Source: Nothophaeocryptopus gaeumannii
Taxonomy: Eukaryota > Ascomycota > Dothideomycetes > Mycosphaerellales > Mycosphaerellaceae
Direction: 5' to 3'
Assembly (NCBI GenBank): GCA_031771865.1
Contig: JASISA010000042.1
Coordinates: 1,419,501 to 1,483,500 of the forward strand
Length of the DNA: 64,000 nt
Part shown: piece by piece, positions 43,708 through 52,584 of the stretch
Layout of the letters: each line of letters starts with the position of its first letter
Numbering within the stretch: position 1 is the stretch's first letter
Program-made: the position numbers and the translations under genes
Notes under the pieces: model-generated
Seen by the model: only the letters and a program-made list of their open reading frames with translations
The model's database searches: none
Told to the model about the DNA's origin: nothing

Positions 43708-44886
43708 CTACCATCCAAACTGCTGTCGACAATAAGGTATCCATCCCACACTTCCACCATCCTCCAGAAGCTTCCGCTTCACTCTGTCTTCGGCCCATAG
43801 CTCGATGCTCGCAGCTGGTTCTTCGTCCGCATTTCGAACCTCTCGATCGAAATGTCCCATGATTGTGTACCATCGGTCTCTATGCTTGAACTCGGTGAAT
43901 TTCTCATCCTGGACGTACTTCGACTCTTTCTGGCCCACGCACAGGATGAAGAGACCGGCATCCTCGACGTCTCGCAGGTGACCGATGACGGCGCCTCCGA
44001 GGCCAGTCTTGTGCGTGACGCTGTATCGCGCGATTCTCGAGCCCAGCGTCCGACAGACAAGGGCATTGATTCCCTCCGCTCTCATCTCCTCAACTTCCGG
44101 CTTGTTTCGGATCCGCTCCATCGCCCTTCCCACAAAGCCATCGTCGTGCCCGCCAATCTTCCCCTCAACACCAGCCTCCGGCATCCAAACAAGCTGCCCC
44201 GGCTGCATCATATCAACACATGCAGCGGCGTCCTCTTGGCTCTCGATAACGACAGTGGCTGCGATTCTCAGCGCATGTGCATACCCTCCCTCCCCAACAA
44301 CCGGCTCTTCAAACCCCCAATCTGATATCTTCCCTGTCTTCAACTCCCTATTCTGCTCATACCAATTCCCATGTGTCTCAATACCCAGCGCATCGCGTAG
44401 GGCAGCCCAGAGATGCCATTCGAGTTCGAGGTCATTCTTTGGGTTTGAGTGGGCGTGGAAGATCCAGTAGGGGATGCAGAAGGATGGGATTGTGGCAGGT
44501 GGCGGCATAGCTCCAGGGCCGGCGGCGGCGGGAGGAGGTGGTGTTGGAGAGGTGGTGTGGCGCTTGAGGAGGATACGATTCGTCGGTGCATTGAGAATGA
44601 AGATATTGAGCTCGAGGACAGTGTATGGTTTCTCCTTATCCTCCTTGTGGGTGTTTGTGAGGTGTTTGAGGAGTTCGGTTGGTGTTCTGTGAAGCCAGTG
44701 TTTCTCGATACAAGCAGCAGCAGGAGGAGATGCTGAAGGAGATGCCGATGATGGCTGGAAGTCGGCGGAGTCGGGAGTAGCTAGAGTGGCAGTAGGATCG
44801 GCCAGACGGAATCTGCTGATCATTTCTTCAGTGGAGATGGAGAGTTCTCGTGGTCTCTTTAGGCCGCGGTGAGGTAGGCTCGCCAT
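43708..44886 (-). CDS. Nudix-like array member C, function unknown
   Basis: An intact single exon of 392 aa from MASLPHRGLKR (ATG at 44886; an upstream in-frame ATG at 45015 would add 43 residues). A Ser/Ala/Pro-rich N-terminal 80 residues precede VLELNIFILNAPTNRILLKR (90-109), FCIPYWIF (137-144) and a helix LEWHLWAALRDALGIE (154-170), the best match in the array to a Nudix helix but without the Glu pattern. Then ALRIAATVVIESQEDAA and QLVWMPEAG. The C-terminal region has INALVCRTLGSRIA (compare LCCRMLGSLI in A), GLFILCVGQKES and TIMGHFDREVRNADEE. The shared order supports common descent with A and B despite low identity. Confidence 0.6.
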   Translation of the reverse strand: MASLPHRGLKRPRELSISTEEMISRFRLADPTATLATPDSADFQPSSASPSASPPAAACIEKHWLHRTPTELLKHLTNTHKEDKEKPYTVLELNIFILNAPTNRILLKRHTTSPTPPPPAAAGPGAMPPPATIPSFCIPYWIFHAHSNPKNDLELEWHLWAALRDALGIETHGNWYEQNRELKTGKISDWGFEEPVVGEGGYAHALRIAATVVIESQEDAAACVDMMQPGQLVWMPEAGVEGKIGGHDDGFVGRAMERIRNKPEVEEMRAEGINALVCRTLGSRIARYSVTHKTGLGGAVIGHLRDVEDAGLFILCVGQKESKYVQDEKFTEFKHRDRWYTIMGHFDREVRNADEEPAASIELWAEDRVKRKLLEDGGSVGWIPYCRQQFGW

Positions 44887-45015
44887 CGTGTAGCTCAGTA
44901 GTCGAGGGCTGCGGTGGCTATGCTGTGCTCGTGATGGATGTTGTGGTAGATGTTTAGGTCTGAGAGAGAGGGTGGGTGAGAATTTGGACCAGTGTGGCGT
45001 GTTGTGCGTTTGCAT

Positions 45016-46609
45016 GTGATACTTGCATGTGCACGGGCCTATTTATGGCATGTGCGGCGTCATATGCAGTGAGACTGCATCACATGAGGCCCGATCTCGA
45101 ACCTGAAGTCGAGGGCGACGGAAGCTGTTTCGGATCTGGCAGTTTGAGATCGAAGTCGACGGCGAGAGACAGCCTGGAAGTGAGACTGACTCTCCAGTCC
45201 AATTAGTAGATTCACATGCGGTTTCATATACATATCTTACACTTCAGGCACCTGCTTTCCGTTCGAGTCCCAAGTGAGGTGATATTTCGTAACAAAAATA
45301 CTAATCTCAATGAAAATGCTGAAGACGGAGGAACTTGGGTCGAAGATGGTACTCAGAAGACAGAGTGGATGACAAGAGAAACCTACAAGGCGAAGCTGTA
45401 CATCCTATTGGATGCTGAACATACGTACGTGAGAGATTCCACTTGTGTCTGAAATGCAGTGATTCACGATATCATCGAGCCCGATCTCGAGTGGTACAAT
45501 GAATGCCACGACAACTGCTTCGAATCTAGTACCTCAAGGTCTCGAGAAACGAAAAGAGGGTGCATAGAAGATAATCTACGACCTCTCTGGTCCTCTCAAG
45601 GAATGGTACCATTGTCGGTGTGAACAATATTGCTGGAACACCCTTCGCCCACACTCCACTGATCCGCAGCGTCATAATCCAAGTGCACGTTGAAATGCAT
45701 GTGAATGTGCTCGAACGGGGGCAGCAAACACATGGAATTTGCACCTCAAGCACGCCGGCCTTCCAGTCGACTCTCGTCGATTCTCCAGGCTCACGATGAC
45801 TGTTTCAAACGTGGTATATTTGAGGACAGGCTAGATGGGAGGAGATCAAGCGCCCATAAGAATACCAAATCTAGATCATATGCATCATGGAATGTGCATG
45901 GGAATGTGAGCAGACCGTAGCCCATGTGCCTCAGGCATCTCGCTTGAGCTTACGCTTGGCCCAAGGCTTCTGCCAGCCGGCAGCCTTGACCTCCTCTCGC
46001 AAGGCGTCCTTGTGCTCGGGCTCCCAAGCATCGCGTAGATCGCGCTTCCATTTTCGGCCCCAGATTGAGGATGATCTGAGCTCACAGTGTCTTCAATCTC
46101 AACGAAACCGTGAAAGGCGCCGCCGATTATGTCGAAGTCACTAGGTAGATATGACAGCCGGCAATGAGAGAGCCTTATAGAGTAAGTGTTGTGGTTGCGA
46201 CTCCAAATCCTGATGCATATGATCGCGTCCCGATGCATGTGATTGCGTTCGCAGGCATAACACATCGACCAGAGGCATGTGATGGTGTGCCCAATGTACG
46301 CGGTCGAATGTGAGCTGCATATGACCTATGCCAGCTTAAGACTATGTTGATTCTTCACCTGATCTACAAAAACAATGTCTTATTCCTTGGACTTGTGAGG
46401 CTCTTGGGAGTGTGAGCAACGGGAGAAGGCTACGGGAGGAGTGTGTGAGTTCCAGCTGCAGGCTTCTCCCTCCGCAATAAATTTTCAGGTGGTTGTCCAG
46501 TTTGTTACTGCAACTTGGAGAGTACATCTCCAGCAGAAGGAGACACAGTTTTGTACTGTCCAGCTGCTCTTCTGCAGCGCCAATACCAGTTGCTCCATAC
46601 AGGGCTGCA
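45016..46609. other. Spacer in the array, with one short coding-like remnant
   Basis: About 1.6 kb without a supported gene. On the minus strand about 46085-45931 reads GRKWKRDLRDAWEPEHKDAL then REEVKAAGWQKPWAKRKLK and a stop at 45931. It is basic and protein-like but has no visible start or upstream exon. It may be the 3' end of a lost gene. Confidence 0.4.
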
Positions 46610-47806
46610 TTACCGCAAAATGTCCAGCCCGCCCAGCCCAAGCATATTGTAACCTGCGTCCTCTTTCCAAGCACTCGCCTGCTGTGCCTCCTTCAACAAG
46701 CCCCGAAAACTGTTGATCGGAATTCCTCGAAACGTCTTTGAGAACGCATGCCCGGCATACATCAGCCACTTGATCTTCGCTCGTCCATCGTCATCGAACA
46801 GATCCACCACCGAACTGGGTCTCGGCATGATCTTGAATCCTACACCGTCGCCCCATCGTCGAGCGGACTTGTTGAAGTATCCTCGAACTGAATGCCAAAG
46901 CCAACTTCCCGGCCTCGCATCGAAGAATTCAGTGGATTGGCCGTCGATGATTTCCGATTCCAGCACATCTTGCGCAACAGCCATAATGCTTAATCCCTCC
47001 CATCCAAAATCCTGGACCTCCGACACCACGGCAGCAGTCATAGGCGTCTGGGTCAGCAATTGCCTCAGCTGTAGGCTCATGGTGAGATACCTCTCCATGA
47101 TGAACTGTTGCTCCTGTTGCCCCTTCCCAGTAATAGTATGTTTATTGCACTTTCCAATCCGCTCGACTATCTTCTTCCCACAGAACCGCTCTATGGGTAC
47201 CCATCGATGCGCATCAAATTCGGGTCCCAGTCCGCCAGCGGCAACCCACTGGTCGGTGATACGTTGTGCGCTGACGTAGATAATGACATTGACCCGCAGC
47301 GCGCCTGGTCGGGTGCCTTGGGTGATCTCCAAGTTGTTCAATTGAAGGTCTGGAAACTGCGGGTCCTCGACGGCCCTGTGTCGAAGAGCCGAGAGGTATC
47401 GGAAGATGATGTGTTTACAGAGGGTGCAATCCTTGAAGCTTGGCGTGCTTTCCGTTGTAATGATCCAGGTAGGAAGACCCCAATTATCGGTCTTGTGGTG
47501 AAGAGCGAGGATAGCGGGTCCGAGAATGAAGTGCACAATCAACTCGATCGTGATGAAGGGGACTTTGATGACGCTTGCCGCCGTGGGAGTCGACGCGAGC
47601 CGCTGATTTGCCACGTTGACGATTTGCGCAGGTGTACAGAACAGCAGATGGTTGGTTGACATTGTCGGTATAGTGTACTCATTGATCATGGGGTGGATGG
47701 ATGTGTGTGTTGCGGGAGAAGGGCTTGCAAAGGCGCCGTTTGTCGTTGTTGTTTGAAGCAGCCGACCGTTGAAGAAGGTGCGAGCTTCAGCAGCGCGACT
47801 GCCCAT
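46610..47806 (-). CDS. Nudix-like array member D, function unknown
   Basis: An intact single exon of 398 aa (ATG 47806; a later in-frame ATG at about residue 49 is also possible). Core: FITIELIVHFILGPAILALH (84-103), WGLPTWIITTES (109-120), a Cys-containing helix CTLCKHIIFRYLSAL where a Nudix box would lie, then GALRVNVIIYVSAQ and FDAHRWVPIERF, which resembles the Nudix segment that ends in a Trp before the last helix. The C-terminal region carries GLSIMAVAQDVLES and WHSVRGYFNKSARRWGDGVG. The Nudix Glu residues are missing, so hydrolase activity is unlikely. It lies 189 bp from member E on the same strand. Confidence 0.6.
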   Translation of the reverse strand: MGSRAAEARTFFNGRLLQTTTTNGAFASPSPATHTSIHPMINEYTIPTMSTNHLLFCTPAQIVNVANQRLASTPTAASVIKVPFITIELIVHFILGPAILALHHKTDNWGLPTWIITTESTPSFKDCTLCKHIIFRYLSALRHRAVEDPQFPDLQLNNLEITQGTRPGALRVNVIIYVSAQRITDQWVAAGGLGPEFDAHRWVPIERFCGKKIVERIGKCNKHTITGKGQQEQQFIMERYLTMSLQLRQLLTQTPMTAAVVSEVQDFGWEGLSIMAVAQDVLESEIIDGQSTEFFDARPGSWLWHSVRGYFNKSARRWGDGVGFKIMPRPSSVVDLFDDDGRAKIKWLMYAGHAFSKTFRGIPINSFRGLLKEAQQASAWKEDAGYNMLGLGGLDILR

Positions 47807-47995
47807 GTGAGAGTGTGCACAGGCCAGGCTCCTTCATTTTGAGAACAGGCTCTTGCCTTGACGTGTCCGTGGGAAGGGACCTAATGACAACAACATGTAG
47901 GTTTACTAGCTACCTGTGCCCTGTGAAGGTTTGTCGATGTGTCTCTCATGCTCTGCAATGTAACCTCCAACCCCTGACTCTGCTGCCATCGTTGA

Positions 47996-48991
47996 CTACA
48001 TCTGCGAACTGCCTTGCACCGGAACCTGAAAGGTAGAGTCATGCCTGGGCGCGATCGCCGTGACCGTCTCCTTTGCGAAAGCCATCCACGACAACTTCAC
48101 ACGCCCATCACTCACGAACATATTGTCGTAAGTGAGGCCCTGCGTCTGGATGCGGACTTCGCCTTCCCACAGCCAACCAAAAAAGTCGAACGTCGTCGTC
48201 TTGTATGTTCTTCCTTGGAGCGGACGTATCTGGTGAACAACCTTGTGTCCTAGCTCCATGGTATACTGAGCGCGCCTCCTGCTCATCTCGAGAATGAACA
48301 GACTTAAGCCAGGATTGTCTCGAGAATAGGTGATCATGCCGTATTCGCCACCATACCCTCCTTCTCCAACGTAGCGTGCCCTCGCACACATTGTGATGGC
48401 AGCAACAGCGACTCTCAAGTATTGCTCCAAGGGCGATATCTGTTGGAAACCTTGCTGCTTATGTGGTGTCAAGATTTTTCTCTGCAAAGCAGTTTTCATG
48501 CGAGTTTGAGCGGCCTCAACGAACTCCAGGTCACCGAGGTTGTTCATGTCCGCCCACACGAAGTCTCGGTACCGCTCGGGATAGTTTATCGTGCAGCTCT
48601 TATCGAATGTCGTGTCTCCCACAAGCAGGATGATGTCCACTTTGCGCTCGACAATGATATCTGCGCCGCACATGAAGCTAGACGTCTCGACAGACAGATC
48701 CGCTGAAGAGGCGTCCAGAATTTGGGCGTCGGAGAAGTACCGTCCTTCGAGGGCGTGCTGTATCATTCTGAAAATGATCGTGCAGAATGTCTCGGTCTCG
48801 GCCAGGATGTCGATGTATTTGCTCGGCACCGTCCATCGCCCGCTATTGTCAGAGCATAGCAAAAGCGGCTTATCTCCGTGAAAAATGAAGAGCTGGATAA
48901 TCATATGCTTGTTCGTCTCTCGCTGTGATGTGTAATACTGTTTTGGTTTGAGAAACAACCAATGGTCAGATTTCTGCGACAAGCCTCTCAT
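47996..48991 (-). CDS. Nudix-like array member E, function unknown
   Basis: An intact single exon of 331 aa from MRGLSQKSDHW. This member shows the Nudix resemblance most plainly: MIIQLFIFHGDKPLLLCSD (30-48), GRWTVPSKYIDILAETET (51-68) against the usual GxWxxPGGxxExGE, a helix CTIIFRMIQHALEG without REx2EE, then VDIILLVGDTTFD and YRDFVWADMNNLGDLEF (like the EExxDxxWxxxxEL segment). The C-terminal half has LRVAVAAITMCARARYVGEG, SLFILEMSRRRAQY and FFGWLWEGEVRIQT, parallel to GWFRKRKLGE in A. An upstream exon cannot be excluded (protein-like frame 49211-48966). No signal peptide. Confidence 0.6.
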   Translation of the reverse strand: MRGLSQKSDHWLFLKPKQYYTSQRETNKHMIIQLFIFHGDKPLLLCSDNSGRWTVPSKYIDILAETETFCTIIFRMIQHALEGRYFSDAQILDASSADLSVETSSFMCGADIIVERKVDIILLVGDTTFDKSCTINYPERYRDFVWADMNNLGDLEFVEAAQTRMKTALQRKILTPHKQQGFQQISPLEQYLRVAVAAITMCARARYVGEGGYGGEYGMITYSRDNPGLSLFILEMSRRRAQYTMELGHKVVHQIRPLQGRTYKTTTFDFFGWLWEGEVRIQTQGLTYDNMFVSDGRVKLSWMAFAKETVTAIAPRHDSTFQVPVQGSSQM

Positions 48992-49378
48992 GACGGCGTC
49001 TATGTGTAGAGGTGCTCTGTGGTCGTACAGCGGCTTTAGCAGCTAACTTGTATCGAGAGAGATTAAAGGTCAACAAACGCTTGGTATCCTGGCGGCAGGT
49101 CCTCGCCCTTCCAGGAGCTCTATAGTACCTCAGCATATCGAAGGACGACAGACCGATGGCCGCATCACTCACCACTCCATCGAACTCCTGCTGCTGCCCG
49201 TTCTCCTCCATGTTGAACTGTCAGGAGTATGGTAAATGTCGTTCGAATCGCATGGTCAACATTGAGCATCATGAGAGGCAAACACTAGAAGCCAAGTGGT
49301 CGGCACTTCTTCTGTTATCCGAAGCTCAGCGATGGCAGGAGTCGAGTAGCAGAGGAAGGTCTCTAGTAGCAGAGGAAG

Positions 49379-50011
49379 TCACACTGGCCTCCTCGCCAGC
49401 TGCGCAATATGCCGTGTCCATATCGCATGCCGGTTGCAAGTGACTTTCAACACATGAGGCAGTATCTTCGCGTCCCATTGATCCTCTATCGCTGGCAGAA
49501 TCATGATTTGCGAAGTGCCAGCTGGAGTGACAACATTAGATGACAGCTTCTCTGTCCTTTGCTCTTCTATGCTGCCAGTACGTGATTGGAACTGGTCATG
49601 ATGAACGGCCTGCCTGTGTGACCCTCCGGAGTCTAAGACTTCATTGAGTAGCATGTGCCCGATCTAGCAATATGGATGCCACCGTGCCATTGAACTGGAG
49701 GGAAAAGCAGCGGGCGATATCCTGCCAAAGTCGAAGATGTTGTCTGTGGAAAGCAGAACGCGAAGAGGCCGCGCTGGAGGGCGGCGCCAAGGCGCATTAG
49801 CTAGCTTCCGTTTTTGCCGAGCCAACGAGAGGTGAACGTCATCCTTTCGATCCTTCGACCAACTTACTCTCGAGCACACCTCTTCGTTATTCTTCATATG
49901 TGTCCGCATACTGTATGTCAGTACCTCTATGTCGACCTCAATGGCTTCTTCGTCAGGTATCCTGGATGCTGCGAACCTCTCGGATGACAGAGTGCGAGGC
50001 ATAAGAGTCAT
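49379..50011 (-). pseudogene. Nudix-like array member F, relic
   Basis: Two pieces lie in one frame, separated by a TAG at 49664-49666. The left piece contains EAIEVDIEVLTYSMRTH and, after non-conserved sequence that may be an intron, PLRVLLSTDNIFDFGRISPA and AFP, resembling GRVLLG...VPALF of member B. The right piece has ILPHVLKVTCNRHAIW, comparable to RPHVLRAALMID of A. Nothing of the C-terminal region remains. It is the outermost copy of the array. Confidence 0.4.
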
Positions 50012-50335
50012 CTCCTAAGTCTCCCCTACACCAATACTCCACCTATGTGAGTATCTAGGCTCTTCAGAGACACAACAAGCAGAAGAGCGTCTCGCAAACA
50101 TCTTCACGAATCTGTCAAGTACAGGAAGACAACGCTGCTGGCATACCGAGTAGCCTACTGATGCCTCACCAAAGATCCAAGTATACCCTACTCTCACTCT
50201 CCTCCCTAAATCCTTCTCAAACTCAGCTCAGCACTTTCCCATCTTGTCTACTCAACCAAGATACCTTATATACGTTCTATCTCACCACAGAAGCCAACGA
50301 ACCATGCATCAATCTTCACCGCTCCGAGTCTCACA

Positions 50336-51118
50336 ATGCGCTTCCTCAACGAGACCCAAACCATCCCCAACGACACCAAATCCACCGGCCTGCAAGTCAT
50401 AGCTGCAGGCCAATGGCGCTGCGCAACATCCTCCCTGCAGACGGCATTCGAAACGATTCTCGATCCCCCTCTAGCGCCGAGCATGCATGGCGCGTACCTC
50501 ATGCCGCGGCCGCATCTCATAGCCCTTCTCAACATCGCGACGAGGGAGTCAGATAAACAGAAGAGACAGGCTATTCTGAGGGATGTGTATAAAGGGTATA
50601 ATGCATCAAGTGATTGGCCGGGCTTCGCTTTTCTAGAAGATCTATTGGAGCCATACCCATCCTGCAAGGTCGTGCTGAACAAGAGACGCTCTGCGGAAAA
50701 CTGGAGGAAATCTTGCAAGGAGTCGTTGGAGTTCTTTTCGACGAGGACGTATCATTGGATAACTTACTTACTGCCACAATGTTATCAACAACATAAAGTT
50801 TATGCGACATATACCGAGCTTGCGAGGAAGAGATATGGCGTCGACGACATCTTCAGCGTAGAGTGTTACGAACGACATAATCAATGGGTGCGGGATATCT
50901 GTGCAGTAAGAGGGAGGGAGGTGTTGGAATGGGGTCCTGATGACGGATGGGAGCCACTCTGCCGGTATATTGGGAGGCCTGTCCCGGATGTTCCGTTTCC
51001 GAGGAGCAACGAGACGGCGGAAATCAAGAAGTTGAAATGGGTGTTATTGAAGCAGGGGATTGTGGCATGGGTAAAGGTTTTGGCGGGGTTGGGAGCATGG
51101 TTGATGCTGAGAGGGTAG
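50336..51118 (+). CDS. Sulfotransferase-like P-loop protein
   Basis: An intronless gene of 260 aa. The N-terminal LQVIAAGQWRCATSSLQTAF is the 5'-PSB/P-loop of the fungal sulfotransferase-like family (usual GxxRTGTxSLxxAL). Later blocks fit as well: DWPGFAFLEDLLEPYPSCKV, VVLNKRRSAENWRKSCKESL (3'-phosphate-binding strand and helix), HNQWVRDICAVRGREVLEW and PLCRYIGRPVPDVPFPRSNE. The last 20 residues are hydrophobic (IVAWVKVLAGLGAWLML), suggesting a C-terminal membrane anchor, which is common in this family. Substrate and true sulfotransfer activity are unknown; many members are only annotated by fold. The frame is intact and the start ATG has CACAATGCG context. Confidence 0.83.
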   Translation: MRFLNETQTIPNDTKSTGLQVIAAGQWRCATSSLQTAFETILDPPLAPSMHGAYLMPRPHLIALLNIATRESDKQKRQAILRDVYKGYNASSDWPGFAFLEDLLEPYPSCKVVLNKRRSAENWRKSCKESLEFFSTRTYHWITYLLPQCYQQHKVYATYTELARKRYGVDDIFSVECYERHNQWVRDICAVRGREVLEWGPDDGWEPLCRYIGRPVPDVPFPRSNETAEIKKLKWVLLKQGIVAWVKVLAGLGAWLMLRG

Positions 51119-51257
51119 AATGCAGAATGTAAGCTTCTGTGTCTCGGTATGACGTCCCATTGTACAATACTCTCGAATTTTCTGAATATCGTACACCATC
51201 GCTATGTCGCTATGCACACGCTAAACCATTTCCAGAAACATATGCTATGCTCATTCA

Positions 51258-51770
51258 TCAAAAGGCCTTCATCTCATACTCATTGACCCTGAATTCCGAC
51301 TTCTGCAGCGCAGCCTTGTCGCTGGTAGCAGCGTACACGACCTTATCACCGTACCAGTGGAATATGGATTTGATCCCTGGGACCTGAAGAGCGAACCATG
51401 TCAGTATTCGTTCTGTATGTGGACATGTTTTGTTTTGTCAACTCACCTTAACATCATACTCCAACTTCAGCACATTCGTATCCTTGACGATATACGCAAG
51501 AATCGATCGATTGTTATCGATAAACCCGCACTTCTTGTAGTCCTTATCAGTGTCAAGGCCACCCTCACACTTGACGGGCGCATGGACGACAGGGTGGTGG
51601 TCCGTGATTCCTTGGATGGAGACCATGAAGCTCCAGCTGCAGCCGACTGTGCAACCATAGACGAAGTCGGTGATGACGAAGACGCCAGGGAGTTGGTCTT
51701 GTGTGGCGGCGACGGGGGATGCAGAGGCGAGAGATGCGGCCACGAGGGCGAGGATGGAGGAGATCTTCAT
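51258..51770 (-). CDS. Small secreted cysteine-containing protein, effector-like
   Basis: Two exons (51770-51447, 51383-51258; 63-bp intron with GTGAGT donor) give 149 aa. A clear signal peptide (ISSILALVAASLASASPVAA) is followed by about 130 residues with four Cys (YGCTVGCSW, VKCEGG, KKCGF), enough for two disulfides. The C-terminal exon reads VPGIKSIFHWYGDKVVYAAT and ends EYEMKAF. I recognise no domain. Size, secretion signal and Cys content are those of candidate effectors of plant-associated fungi, but this is a class description only. The frame is intact. Confidence 0.75.
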
Positions 51771-52584
51771 ATTGGTTGTAGGTGTTTGGTTGTTGAAGAG
51801 TCTGAGTCCGGTTTATCTGACTGTCTTCTGATACTGTAGAGTGAAGAGAGCGGATGGTGTGTGGAATGTTGAAAGTCTCCACCGCAATGGAGTATATATG
51901 CCTCTTATACACTTTATTGCCATCTCGCTCTTACGACCCAAAGTATCCCATGCGCTGTTCTGCAAGGAAGAGGTTTTAGAATACGAGCAAGCGGCTCGAG
52001 GGTAAAATGGAGAAGTGAAGTCATGTATGAGGTCAATGCGTGCCTAGATCAATGCGTGCCCTAAATTAGCCCGGCAGAATTGGGTGAACAGGGTCCGACT
52101 GGTTGACGACCGGGATATGAGTCTGGGCGACGACCTAATCTCTACCGCGATTGGCCTCCTTGTTCATTGCCTCTAGGCACGGCCTCAGTGTATTCGGGCC
52201 AGAAGGGATCAATTATAGCAGCATCGTTCCAGGATAAACTCTGCTGGCGACCGGGGAATGTGGAAGAAGGGTATCAAGAAGGCGCAGAGCCCAGGGATAC
52301 AGCAAAACCCGAGCCAAGACTTATACGAAGTCGTGTGGAATACGACGTCGTGTGGAATGGCATGACGTCGAGTAAGGAGAGACCGTGTCTTGTTGCAAGG
52401 AATTCAATAACGTGGACAGGGTATAAGTCGCCGCCGCCCTTAGTCGCTGGCGCAATGCCTGGTCTGATGCCTGGCCTCAAGCGAGTGAAGTCAGCATCTG
52501 AAGGGGCGTTAGCGACTGATGAGGGCGACGGCGACTTTCACCCTGTCCACGTGAGACAGCTCAGTCTGGATATCGAAGCATCTT
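51771..52584. other. Intergenic, no supported gene
   Basis: Upstream region of the small secreted protein gene and 3' flank of the GPI-type gene. Around 52325-52375 the segment CGTCGTGTGGAAT occurs twice closely spaced. A plus-strand frame (52167-52694) overlaps the end of the neighbouring gene antisense and is not supported. Confidence 0.5.
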
